Source: Vibrio sp. CAU 1672 (GTDB lineage: Bacteria > Pseudomonadota > Gammaproteobacteria > Enterobacterales > Vibrionaceae). From it: DNA of 64,000 bases. Location of the stretch: the NCBI RefSeq assembly GCF_029223195.1, contig NZ_JARHUF010000005.1, forward strand, positions 1-64,000, in the 5' to 3' direction. Positions 10,722-20,443 of this stretch are shown here, in pieces (the stretch's first letter is position 1; every line of letters begins with the position of its first letter). Position numbers and translations under genes: made by a program. The notes under the pieces were generated by a model, which worked only from the letters and a program-made list of their open reading frames with translations, made no database searches and had not been told where the DNA came from.

Positions 10722-11302
10722 CTATTTTCTACTCTTCGGTCGTTACGGCAACCAGGTATCAGGTTCAGTTCGTATATGCCCAGCCTTTGCTTAGGATCCA
10801 GCATATCAAAATCATGATCGACATACTCCTTCAGCGTTGCCCCTGCTCTTTCAGCGACTCTGATGCTGGCAAGGTTATCTTCCATACAATGAAACTGAAT
10901 CGCTTTGGCATTACCGCGCTTTTGCATCAGTGGGATCAAGGCCGACAGTATTTGGTTGATAATCTTGTGTCCCCGGACGAAATCAGCCAGCCAATAAGCC
11001 ATTTCAGCAATCCCTGTGATTCTATCGACACCTTTGATGCCTATGACACCAGCAAAAAGATGATCACAATAGATCGCAAACCAGTACGCATCGGGAGCAT
11101 TGCTATTAATACGCTGGGAAATATACCTGACCGCCTCTCTTCGGTTTGTCACGAACTCTGTCCAGGGCAAGTATGGTGACAAGCTTTCCCGGCTCTCATT
11201 CACAACTGCCAACAGCATATTGGCATGTTTTGTGAGCAATGGTTCCACTGTTATATTTGGCGAAATTTGCAGTGGTTGGTGCTGCTCATAGCCGTGATAC
11301 AT
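10718..11302 (-). CDS. GNAT-family N-acetyltransferase, RimJ/RimL type
   Basis: A 194-residue acetyltransferase of the RimJ/RimL subgroup, whose members acetylate ribosomal protein N-termini or small amines. Support: FAGVIGIKGVDRITGIAEMAYWLAD, then a HKIINQILSALI helix and the typical CMEDNLASIRVAERAG close to the CoA pocket. GGGAGG precedes ATG 11302. It is followed by a second GNAT gene with a 4-base overlap, and a Nudix gene lies 64 bases upstream, so all three probably form one operon. Confidence 0.85.
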   Translation of the reverse strand: MYHGYEQHQPLQISPNITVEPLLTKHANMLLAVVNESRESLSPYLPWTEFVTNRREAVRYISQRINSNAPDAYWFAIYCDHLFAGVIGIKGVDRITGIAEMAYWLADFVRGHKIINQILSALIPLMQKRGNAKAIQFHCMEDNLASIRVAERAGATLKEYVDHDFDMLDPKQRLGIYELNLIPGCRNDRRVENR

Positions 11303-11366
11303 AATATCCTCCCGACATTTTCTGTCCTATGCCCAGAGGCAAAAAACCGATCGTCGCCAAACGCGC

Positions 11367-11819
11367 TTAATGTTGATTGATTCGAGTAAATTTGGTTGGG
11401 TCACGTTCAACATAGTGGTGCCACACATGTTCATAAAGGTGATGTTGGTTAGCAAATGGTGCCAGCTGTTTTGCCTCTTCCAACGTACACCAACGAAAGT
11501 CCGTATGTTCTTCATTTAACGTAACCAACTGATCCAAATTGCAAAATATCACAAAGCAAGGAATCACCATAATGCGGTTATTTGCAGGCTCATAGAACTG
11601 TTCGAGAAAATCTGCACTGTGAAGCTCCACATGCTCGATTTGTGTTTCTTCTTTCAGCTCGCGGAGAATTGTCTGCCAGCCAGTTTCCCCCTCTTCAATC
11701 CCACCGGCAACATGACACCAATAACCACCTTTAACCCGCTTAAGCAAAAGCATTTTTTTAATACCATCAAACTCGGAAATCACCACACCAGATACATGGG
11801 TTGCCTGAATTGGGATCAT
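11367..11819 (-). CDS. Nudix hydrolase
   Basis: A 150-residue Nudix protein that hydrolyses a nucleoside-diphosphate-linked compound. The Nudix box is complete: GGIEEGETGWQTILRELKEETQI fits G-x5-E-x7-REU-x-EE-x-G/Q-U except that Q replaces the usual Gly near the end. GAGGAG lies 6 bases before ATG 11819. First gene of a likely Nudix-GNAT-GNAT operon. Substrate not predictable. Confidence 0.9.
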   Translation of the reverse strand: MIPIQATHVSGVVISEFDGIKKMLLLKRVKGGYWCHVAGGIEEGETGWQTILRELKEETQIEHVELHSADFLEQFYEPANNRIMVIPCFVIFCNLDQLVTLNEEHTDFRWCTLEEAKQLAPFANQHHLYEHVWHHYVERDPTKFTRINQH

Positions 11820-11957
11820 GCTTTGCTCCTCTCGCTCTTACACACTGTAAAAGCAAACAGTTTACCTTTTCTGCGACGGGGTTAACCCCTAAATACTTCA
11901 CTTTCTACCCCGCGAGTATGTTAAAGTGCGACCTTCCGCAACCAGCGAGCTGCTACG

Positions 11958-12875
11958 ATGCCTGATTCACTCTCTACTATGTTTCCCATTGGCGTGCGCT
12001 TTATGCTGCTTTCTGCCTTTGGCTTCGCACTTATGTCTGCCACGGTGAAACATGTCAGTTTGCATGGCATTCCCGTGTTTGAAATTGTCGCTGCCAGGGC
12101 CCTGGTTTCACTCGTTATCAGCTACCTGGATGTAAAGCGAAAACGCCTCTCTGTCTGGGGAAACAATAAACCATTGCTGTTCGCCCGGGGGCTGGTGGGC
12201 ACTGTGGCATTAATGTGCGTCTACTATTCCGTCACTACGCTGCCTCTTGCCGAAGCCACCATCTTTCAGTATGTACACCCGGTATTTACTGCACTACTGG
12301 CTCTGTTGTTCCTAAAAGAACGTATTCAGGTTTCAACCCTGATTTGCATCATGCTGTGTTTGTTGGGCCTCTACGTTATGGTCAGCCCGTCGACTAACTC
12401 TGAACTCGCCCAGTCGTTACCCTTATTCAGTGTGAGCATGGCCATTTTGGGTGCGTTAGGTAGCTCGATCGCCTATGTAATTGTCAGAAAACTCAGCCGA
12501 ACCGAAGACAGTTCGGTGATCATTTTCTACTTTCCATTGATTGCCCTGCCCGTATCCATCTTGCTGATGGCTGGTAGCTTTGTCATGCCGGATCTTTATC
12601 TGACCCTGATGTTGGTTTTGGTTGGCGTATTTACCCAAATCGGCCAGCTCGGTTTAACTAAGGCGATGCAAACCCAGGAAGCCGGCAAAGCCTCTGCATA
12701 CGCATACGTTCAAATTGTGTTTTCGATTGTAATTGGCGCCCTGTTCTTTGACGAACTGCCTTCTGTGTGGACTTACTTGGGTGGTGGATTGATCGTCACC
12801 GGGGCGCTGGTCAACGTATTTGGCCCACACATTAAACTGCCACGCCGGCGTGTGTCGCAATCAAACATCGAATAA
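11958..12875 (+). CDS. EamA/DMT-superfamily transporter
   Basis: Inner-membrane protein with about ten transmembrane helices in two EamA repeats. Features: FMLLSAFGFALMSATVKHV at the N-terminus, FEIVAARALVSL, YYSVTTLPLAEATIFQYVHPVF and the second-repeat KASAYAYVQIVFSIVIGALFFDE. All are typical of the drug/metabolite transporter family. Substrate unknown. The upstream ribosome binding site is weak, so an internal start at the second Met (MFPIGV) is possible. Converges on gdx. Confidence 0.88.
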   Translation: MPDSLSTMFPIGVRFMLLSAFGFALMSATVKHVSLHGIPVFEIVAARALVSLVISYLDVKRKRLSVWGNNKPLLFARGLVGTVALMCVYYSVTTLPLAEATIFQYVHPVFTALLALLFLKERIQVSTLICIMLCLLGLYVMVSPSTNSELAQSLPLFSVSMAILGALGSSIAYVIVRKLSRTEDSSVIIFYFPLIALPVSILLMAGSFVMPDLYLTLMLVLVGVFTQIGQLGLTKAMQTQEAGKASAYAYVQIVFSIVIGALFFDELPSVWTYLGGGLIVTGALVNVFGPHIKLPRRRVSQSNIE

Positions 12876-12923
12876 CGATCAGCCAGCCGCCGGTTCCCTG
12901 AACTGGCAGCTAGCTGATTATCA

Positions 12924-13238
12924 TTAGCTGGTCAGTTTTAACCCGGCAATCCCACACACAATCAGGCTCAAACTCACCAGTTTAGTCGGGTTGACAGGTT
13001 CTCCCAATAACCACATACCCGCTATCGCGGTGCCGATGGCTCCAATGCCAACCCAGGTTCCGTAAGCGGCTCCCAGCGGCAGCGAACGCAGTGCAAGACC
13101 AAGTAAGCCGAAACTCAGCAGCATAAAAACCAAGGTAAATAACGAAGGAAAGAGTTTGCTGAAGCCATCCGAATACTTTAGCCCTAACGCCCATATGACT
13201 TCACATACACCAGCAAGAACAAGGATCGCCCAAGCCAT
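12924..13238 (-). CDS. gdx: Guanidinium exporter, SMR family (Gdx/SugE)
   Basis: Small four-helix multidrug-resistance-family transporter (104 residues). It has the SugE/Gdx signature near the N-terminus, WAILVLAGVCEVIWALGLKYS, with the essential Glu, and the helix-3 GAAYGTWVGIGAIGTAIAGM with the GxW motif. SugE-type SMRs are now known as guanidinium/H+ antiporters. The start is ATG 13238, preceded by AGAGGA at 6 bases; the frame is open to 13316 but that extension runs through the riboswitch. The guanidine-II riboswitch just upstream supports the substrate directly. Confidence 0.92.
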   Translation of the reverse strand: MAWAILVLAGVCEVIWALGLKYSDGFSKLFPSLFTLVFMLLSFGLLGLALRSLPLGAAYGTWVGIGAIGTAIAGMWLLGEPVNPTKLVSLSLIVCGIAGLKLTS

Positions 13239-13244
13239 AAATAA

Positions 13245-13300
13245 TCCTCTATTTATGGGATCGTCCCCGAAATGAAATGGAGCGGTGAGGTCGTCCTCAC
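13245..13300 (-). promoter_or_regulatory. Guanidine-II riboswitch (mini-ykkC) in the gdx leader
   Basis: Two tandem hairpins, each with the conserved ACGA loop. The first, at 13300-13285, is GTGAGG-ACGA-CCTCAC. The second, at 13268-13257, is GGGG-ACGA-TCCC. A 16-base linker separates them and the gdx Shine-Dalgarno AGAGGA (13250-13245) follows at once. This is the mini-ykkC architecture, which binds guanidinium and controls translation by exposing the ribosome binding site. The mechanism is from the known family; the two ACGA hairpins are read directly. Confidence 0.9.
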
Positions 13301-13345
13301 TTCCTGATTGGGGCACTATGATAATCGTTTACTACGTAAAATGTA

Positions 13346-13372
13346 ACAAGGCCCTGTAAAACAGAGCCTTGT
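13346..13372 (-). terminator. Terminator of the M4 protease gene
   Basis: 12-bp stem ACAAGGCTCTGT / ACAGGGCCTTGT on the minus strand (one T-G wobble) with a 3-base loop, 22 bases past the protease stop. The wobble pairs only in the minus-strand RNA, which sets the direction. The T tract is weak. Confidence 0.7.
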
Positions 13373-13393
13373 CTGGTGATAACTAGATGACCG

Positions 13394-15862
<2,469 letters not shown>

Positions 15863-17230
15863 ATGAAAATCCTTAAAACTCCCCTCGCTCTCCTGATTGG
15901 TTCCGCTTTACTGGTTGGCTGCAATGACGACGATACAAAGTATGTCGATGTGCAACCTACAGAAGTCAAAATTGCCACTTATAATTTATCCTTTGACCGT
16001 AATACGTTTGAAGATCTTGTGACTGAAATGCAAGTGACCCCGGCTAAACAGACTGAACTGGTTACCGCTTACCTGAACGGAACCATTACTGAAGAAGACA
16101 AAACCGTCGCTGAAAAAGTAATCCAAATCCGCAATGTTGCCGCAATCATTCAGAAAAACCGTCCCGATGTCCTGATGATGGCAGAATATAACAACGACGG
16201 CACTGGCGAAGATAAAACTGCGCTGGAAGGTTTCCAGCAAAACTACTTATCGATTGCTCAAAGCCTCGACGGCGCTGGTGGCGCGGCTAACCTGGAACCA
16301 ATCGAGTACCCGTTCGCAGAGACCTACTCAACCAACACCGGTCTGCTTAGTGAATTTGATTTAGACAACAACGGCACAGCCGGCCAAATGCCGGGTGACG
16401 CATGGGGCTTTGGCTTCTACCATGGTCAGTACGCATTTGCGCTGATGTCCAAATACGAAATCGACTCAAAGAACACGCGCACCTTCCAGGAGTTCAAATG
16501 GAAAGACATGCAAGGCGCAGAAATGCCGACGATTACCATCTGTGACGACCCGACAAAATTCCCTGCAGGCATGAGTTGTGGTGACGACTGGTACACCACC
16601 GAAGAGTGGCAGGAAGTTCGTCTGTCTTCAAAAAACCACGTCGATGCACCGATCATCATTCCGACTAAACACGGCAACGAAGTGGTGCATTTGCTGATGT
16701 CACACCCTACACCACCAGTATTTGATACAGGTAAAAACCAGGCCCAAAACGCGGCAGAAGTTGAGTTCTGGCATCACTACATTCAGGGTAAAGAGTACTT
16801 CTACGACGATGCTGGTGCCAAAGGTGGCCTGACTGAAGGCGCGAAGTTTGTCATGATGGGTGACCAGAACCTTGACCCTGTAGCAGGCGACGGTATCAGC
16901 GCAGTTATGCAAGCACTGCATGCAGACCCGCTAGTGAATCAGGAAGTAATGAACGGCGCACTTTACCCAACCAGTTACGGGGCAACTGAGCATGCGGTTG
17001 ACAAAAACTCCGATCACCCGTTGCCAAACCGCATTACTTCTACATTTGGTCTGGGCGTTGACTACGCACTGCCTTCTGCCAACCTGAATGTAGTAGACTC
17101 AGGCGTATACTGGTCAGCATCCTACGAGGAAGGCCGTAAACTGTTTAACGATGATCGCATCGGAAAATACGGTAACGGTAAAGACGTTTCTTCAGATCAC
17201 CGTATGATCTGGATTAAAGCGCAATTTTAA
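15863..17230 (+). CDS. Endonuclease/exonuclease/phosphatase-fold lipoprotein
   Basis: A 455-residue exported protein. The N-terminus is a lipoprotein signal: hydrophobic segment LALLIGSALLVGC with the lipobox Cys. The rest has the DNase I-like EEP fold: VKIATYNLSFDR (first metal Asn), RPDVLMMAEYNND (metal Glu), LMSHPTPP and FVMMGDQNLDP (catalytic Asp/Asn pair), and the C-terminal SSDHRMIWIKA (catalytic His). All active-site positions appear present. Substrate could be nucleic acid or a phosphoester. The ATG at 15863 was chosen because the lipoprotein signal starts there; an upstream in-frame ATG at 15809 gives an unlikely leader. Confidence 0.85.
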   Translation: MKILKTPLALLIGSALLVGCNDDDTKYVDVQPTEVKIATYNLSFDRNTFEDLVTEMQVTPAKQTELVTAYLNGTITEEDKTVAEKVIQIRNVAAIIQKNRPDVLMMAEYNNDGTGEDKTALEGFQQNYLSIAQSLDGAGGAANLEPIEYPFAETYSTNTGLLSEFDLDNNGTAGQMPGDAWGFGFYHGQYAFALMSKYEIDSKNTRTFQEFKWKDMQGAEMPTITICDDPTKFPAGMSCGDDWYTTEEWQEVRLSSKNHVDAPIIIPTKHGNEVVHLLMSHPTPPVFDTGKNQAQNAAEVEFWHHYIQGKEYFYDDAGAKGGLTEGAKFVMMGDQNLDPVAGDGISAVMQALHADPLVNQEVMNGALYPTSYGATEHAVDKNSDHPLPNRITSTFGLGVDYALPSANLNVVDSGVYWSASYEEGRKLFNDDRIGKYGNGKDVSSDHRMIWIKAQF

Positions 17231-17268
17231 CTTTATGTCTCGCAACGAAACAGGTTGAATTAAAACAG

Positions 17269-17292
17269 AAGCCTCGGTGATGACCGAGGCTT
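17269..17292. terminator. Bidirectional terminator
   Basis: 10-bp stem AAGCCTCGGT / ACCGAGGCTT with a GATG loop and TTTTATTCTT on the plus side, between convergent stops at 17230 and 17324. Confidence 0.9.
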
Positions 17293-17323
17293 TTATTCTT
17301 AGCGCAAAAGCGACTCTGAGTAT

Positions 17324-17863
17324 CTACCAGCGATAGCTCAGTGATAGTCCCACTTCCTCATCGGTAACCCATGGCACAAGCCGGACGTTGTCATCATATG
17401 CATCGGTGAAAACATACGCACTCAGTGTCCCTAACGCGGCACCGGCGAGTACATCACGCCAGTAGTGTTTCTTTGCTTCAACACGACCCACAGCAACAAA
17501 TGCAGCGACACCATACGCAGGCAATCCTGCTTCCCAACCATATCTCAGGTAAAGGTTAGTTGCTGAAGCAAAAGCGCTTGCAGTATGGTGAGAAGGAAAG
17601 CTGTCATAGCCACTCTTATCCGGACGTTCAGCGTCAATCGTAGCCTTACCAAGCAAACTCGCTCCAGATGCGGTACCGATACTGAAACCAGCTTGCCAAA
17701 ACCCCTGCCAGTCGCCCTTATACACAGGCACGGCTGCCGCTGTGGCGGCCAAGCCATAAGTACCAAAATCCGTTAATACGTCCCAGTTTCTTTCGCTCAT
17801 CGCATACACAGGTTGACTACCAACTATGGACGCAAACCCAAGCAAACCGACAATTTTCTTCAT
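17324..17863 (-). CDS. PAP2-family phosphatase, exported
   Basis: A 179-residue PAP2/type-2 phosphatidic acid phosphatase-like protein with an N-terminal signal peptide (KKIVGLLGFASIVGSQPVYA). The three PAP2 motifs are visible: KATIDAERP (motif 1), SFPSHHTA (motif 2, PSxH with His in place of the usual Gly) and GRVEAKKHYWRDVLAG (motif 3, with catalytic His). The C-terminus ends in an aromatic Trp (LSLSYRW), reminiscent of outer-membrane beta-strand ends. Likely dephosphorylates a lipid or isoprenoid phosphate at the envelope. ATG 17863 opens the signal peptide; an upstream ATG at 17875 is also in frame. The qrr RNA ends about 100 bases upstream, on the same strand. Confidence 0.85.
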   Translation of the reverse strand: MKKIVGLLGFASIVGSQPVYAMSERNWDVLTDFGTYGLAATAAAVPVYKGDWQGFWQAGFSIGTASGASLLGKATIDAERPDKSGYDSFPSHHTASAFASATNLYLRYGWEAGLPAYGVAAFVAVGRVEAKKHYWRDVLAGAALGTLSAYVFTDAYDDNVRLVPWVTDEEVGLSLSYRW

Positions 17864-17960
17864 CAATACAACCAACTAGTTTTAATTCCGGTCGCAAACT
17901 ACCACAGCGACTACGTTTATTCGACAAAGAAATGTAACTATTTGATCGTGAAAAAAATAT

Positions 17961-18062
17961 AAAAAAAGCCAACCACAATAATGTGATTGGCTATAACTGT
18001 GTGAACAAAGAGGTTCACTAACAACGTCAGTTGGCTAGGTGACCCTCGGCTTAAAAGGGTCA
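17961..18062 (-). ncRNA. qrr: Qrr quorum-regulatory small RNA
   Basis: About 102 nt, minus strand. It contains the highly conserved Qrr core: AAGCCGAGGGTC, then CACCTAGCCAACTGACGTTG and TTAGTGAAC. All family stem-loops are there. SL1 is GACCCT / AGGGTC. The unpaired region CTAGCCAACTGACGTTG pairs with luxR/hapR and luxO-type targets in known Qrrs. SL3 is GTGAAC-CTCTTT-GTTCAC. The terminator AGCCAATCACA / TGTGGTTGGCT is followed by seven Ts. Qrr RNAs are made at low cell density under LuxO-P and sigma-54 and act with Hfq. Start set from the -12 element, so good to a few bases. Confidence 0.97.
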
Positions 18063-18071
18063 CAATTACAT

Positions 18072-18090
18072 TAGCAGTTTACGTGCCAAG
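18072..18090 (-). promoter_or_regulatory. Sigma-54 promoter of qrr
   Basis: Reads CTTGGCACGTAAACTGCTA on the minus strand. The -24 GG (18087-18086) and -12 GC (18075-18074) are separated by exactly ten bases, the RpoN spacing. The -12 C is 12 bases from the predicted Qrr start. Confidence 0.88.
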
Positions 18091-18171
18091 TTTTCACCTT
18101 TACAAATTGGTTAATATTTAACCGCTTGCATGGCAAGTCGTGCTAGTGCGTGAATTTGCGCATGGAAAACG

Positions 18172-18184
18172 TCGCATTATGCAA
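18172..18184. promoter_or_regulatory. Candidate LuxO-binding site
   Basis: TCGCATTATGCAA differs at one position from the LuxO consensus TTGCA-N3-TGCAA and lies about 110-120 bases upstream of the qrr start, where enhancer sites are found. A second, less regular palindrome, TTGC-ATG-GCAA, is at 18126-18136. Confidence 0.55.
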
Positions 18185-18247
18185 AAAAACCTTAGCATTT
18201 TGCAACGAAACACTCTGCAAATGAGTTAATTGTTAAGGCGGTCGAAC

Positions 18248-18364
18248 TCAATCTCTGGCCGGAATTAACGCTAAGCCAAATACCTGCAGAAACAACCCTA
18301 TGCTCTTCTGCCACTCGATTTTCTGCTCCAGTTGCGTCACCAGATCAACAATAGCGATACTCAT
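18248..18364 (-). CDS. Small ORF, 38 residues, upstream of qrr
   Basis: Reads MSIAIVDLVTQLEQKIEWQK then SIGLFLQVFGLALIPARD. AAAAGGA sits 6 bases before the ATG. The N-terminal half is an amphipathic helix and the C-terminal half is hydrophobic, so a membrane-associated peptide is possible. I recognise no family. It lies between the qrr enhancer region and the RarD-like gene, on the same strand as both. It could be a real small gene or chance; the strong ribosome binding site and orderly helix favour a real gene. Confidence 0.45.
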   Translation of the reverse strand: MSIAIVDLVTQLEQKIEWQKSIGLFLQVFGLALIPARD

Positions 18365-18445
18365 ACCAATCCTTTTTCAGTCCGTGCTAATTGCTAACTA
18401 TAAACCCAGCAAACCGTGAACAAGTCGAATAATCCAATGAAAGAC

Positions 18446-19351
18446 CTAAACTGATTGTTCGGTGAGCTTTCTGCTTTTGGCCCGCTTAACAAGACTCTCA
18501 AAAATAGTGAATAACAGCCCCACCCAAATAAAGGCAAAAGTTACCGCTTTGACGTCATCAAATAGTTCACCAAAGAAAAGTACAGCAAGCACAAACTGAA
18601 GACTTGGCTCTATGTATTGCATCAAACCAACTGTTGACAAACTGGTAATGCGGATAGCAATTGAATAGAAAATCAAAGGCAAAATAGTTACAGGAGCGCT
18701 ACCGAAATACAGCAGGAACGTCGTAACGTCTGCCATAGAAGCCAACTCGCCTGCTACCCATAATTTTGCTGCCAGATAAACTAATGCGAATGGCATTAAC
18801 AACAGAGCTTCCATTAATAAAGCCGTACTCCAGTTGTAACTGATCTTTTTCTTAAACAACCCATAAAGCGAGAAGAACAATCCCATCGTCAAAGCAACAA
18901 ACGGCAGTTGGCCATACTGTAAAACTTGATAACTTACCCCTACCGTTGCCAGCACGATCGCAACAAGCTTACCTCTTGAAAGCTTATCGCCCAAAACAAA
19001 AACGCCAAGTGCCACTGAAATTAACGGCCCGATAAAAAAGCCCAGACTGGCGTCAATAACGCGGTTATTAGTCAACGCCCAGGTAAATGCACACCAAGAT
19101 ATACACATTAAGTTGCTTGCCAAAAATGTATGCCAGAGAGACTTTTTGTCTTGCCAGATATGCCCCCATTGTGGCCAGTGGCCTGTGATAACCAAAACCA
19201 TAACGATGCCGATAGGCACCGAGCCGATAACACGTAATGCCAGCAATTCATCCATGGCAGCACTTGGTAGTAAACGGTAGTAGATCGGCAGCAAACCCCA
19301 AATCACAAAAGATAAAGCCGCCATAAAATTGCCGTAACGACTGTTTTTCAT
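18446..19351 (-). CDS. RarD-like EamA-family permease
   Basis: Inner-membrane transporter of about ten helices (301 residues) in the RarD branch of the EamA family. The family's signature is visible: MAALSFVIWGLLPIYYRLL at the start, LALRVIGSVPIG, NLMCISWCAFTWALTNNRVIDASLGFFIGPL, and LSTVGLMQYIEPSLQFVLAVLFFGE. RarD proteins are predicted permeases with no firm substrate. No signal of truncation. Start ATG 19351. Confidence 0.88.
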   Translation of the reverse strand: MKNSRYGNFMAALSFVIWGLLPIYYRLLPSAAMDELLALRVIGSVPIGIVMVLVITGHWPQWGHIWQDKKSLWHTFLASNLMCISWCAFTWALTNNRVIDASLGFFIGPLISVALGVFVLGDKLSRGKLVAIVLATVGVSYQVLQYGQLPFVALTMGLFFSLYGLFKKKISYNWSTALLMEALLLMPFALVYLAAKLWVAGELASMADVTTFLLYFGSAPVTILPLIFYSIAIRITSLSTVGLMQYIEPSLQFVLAVLFFGELFDDVKAVTFAFIWVGLLFTIFESLVKRAKSRKLTEQSV

Positions 19352-19434
19352 AAATAACTCAACAAGTAATAAAATACCACGGTGCTATACCGCGACTGTG
19401 GGTGGTAGAACAAATGTCACTGCTTTCTCGGAAC

Positions 19435-20157
19435 TTACAAGGCAAGTCCTTGAATCACCGCTGTCATTCCACTCGCGAAACACAGGGTTAGCGCCGCAAA
19501 ACGAATCTTTTCTTTTGGCAAAGATTGGGTGGTTTTAATCGCCAGCCAATAACCAAACGCGGCAGCAGGCAATAGCGGCATAGTGATAAGAAGGTGATGC
19601 AAGTTAAAGAAGCCAGCCGGAACCTGAACAAACAAAGAGATGATAGAACTAAACACAAAAAAGGCAGAAAGGTTCCCGCGTAACTGGTTTGCCTCCTGGT
19701 GTTGAAGAAGTAACGCCATTGGTGGGCCACCAATGGCCGAACTGGTACCAAACAGACCGGAGAAAAAACCCGCAACCGTCATTTTTCCGGATGTCGGCTC
19801 AATACGAAACGGAAGCACACTGACGACCACCGCAAACAAAACGAGTATTCCGATCCAGAGTGTTAATGCCTCGGTTGAAACCAGAAATAGCAGCAAACCA
19901 CCGGCAACAGAGCCGGGAACCCGTCCCAACAGTGCCATTTTTAAACCACCAATTTCAACGCTGCTACGGTGCTTCATTGCATTGAGTAATGAAATAAACA
20001 AAGCCACCAGGCATATTGGTGCGGGCACATAATCGGGTGCCCACAAGATAAGTAATGGGGCAGCAACAATAGCCAAGCCAAAACCGATCGCCGTTTGCAC
20101 ATAAGAGCCTAGAAAGATTAACCCGATAGCCAGTAAGGTCGGAAAATCAGCAGTCAT
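19435..20157 (-). CDS. TauE/SafE-family membrane protein
   Basis: A 240-residue polytopic protein of the TauE/SafE (DUF81) family, whose members export sulfite, sulfoacetate or other organic anions. Two internal repeats each carry a Gly-rich helix: VQTAIGFGLAIVAAPLLIL in the first and FFSGLFGTSSAIGGPPMALLL in the second. Seven to eight helices. It follows the RarD-like gene in the same direction, with only 83 bases between, so they may be cotranscribed. Substrate unknown. Confidence 0.88.
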   Translation of the reverse strand: MTADFPTLLAIGLIFLGSYVQTAIGFGLAIVAAPLLILWAPDYVPAPICLVALFISLLNAMKHRSSVEIGGLKMALLGRVPGSVAGGLLLFLVSTEALTLWIGILVLFAVVVSVLPFRIEPTSGKMTVAGFFSGLFGTSSAIGGPPMALLLQHQEANQLRGNLSAFFVFSSIISLFVQVPAGFFNLHHLLITMPLLPAAAFGYWLAIKTTQSLPKEKIRFAALTLCFASGMTAVIQGLAL

Positions 20158-20443
20158 TTATTATCAGCATCAATAGATATCACCATTAAGATAAGTAGAG
20201 TTGATCAAGCCTTAATTCCCAGAACAGCATCCACTAAACTGATGAAAAACGCAACTAAATTGTACCACCCAGCACAACATAATGTTTTCTTTTTCAGAGT
20301 GTTAGATTTAAGTAAGTCAATAAGCAGTATAAACACCGTGAAACTTTGCTGTCTTGCGCCTGACCTTATCCTCCGGCCAAGTACTATCTCTCCGCGCCAA
20401 CTTGCTGATATGCAATCAAACGATTATATTTAAAATAGAGGTC

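Noticed and set aside
20242..20433. 63-codon plus-strand frame before the response regulator
   Set aside because: Overlaps the regulator's upstream frame and has no ribosome binding site or family pattern.
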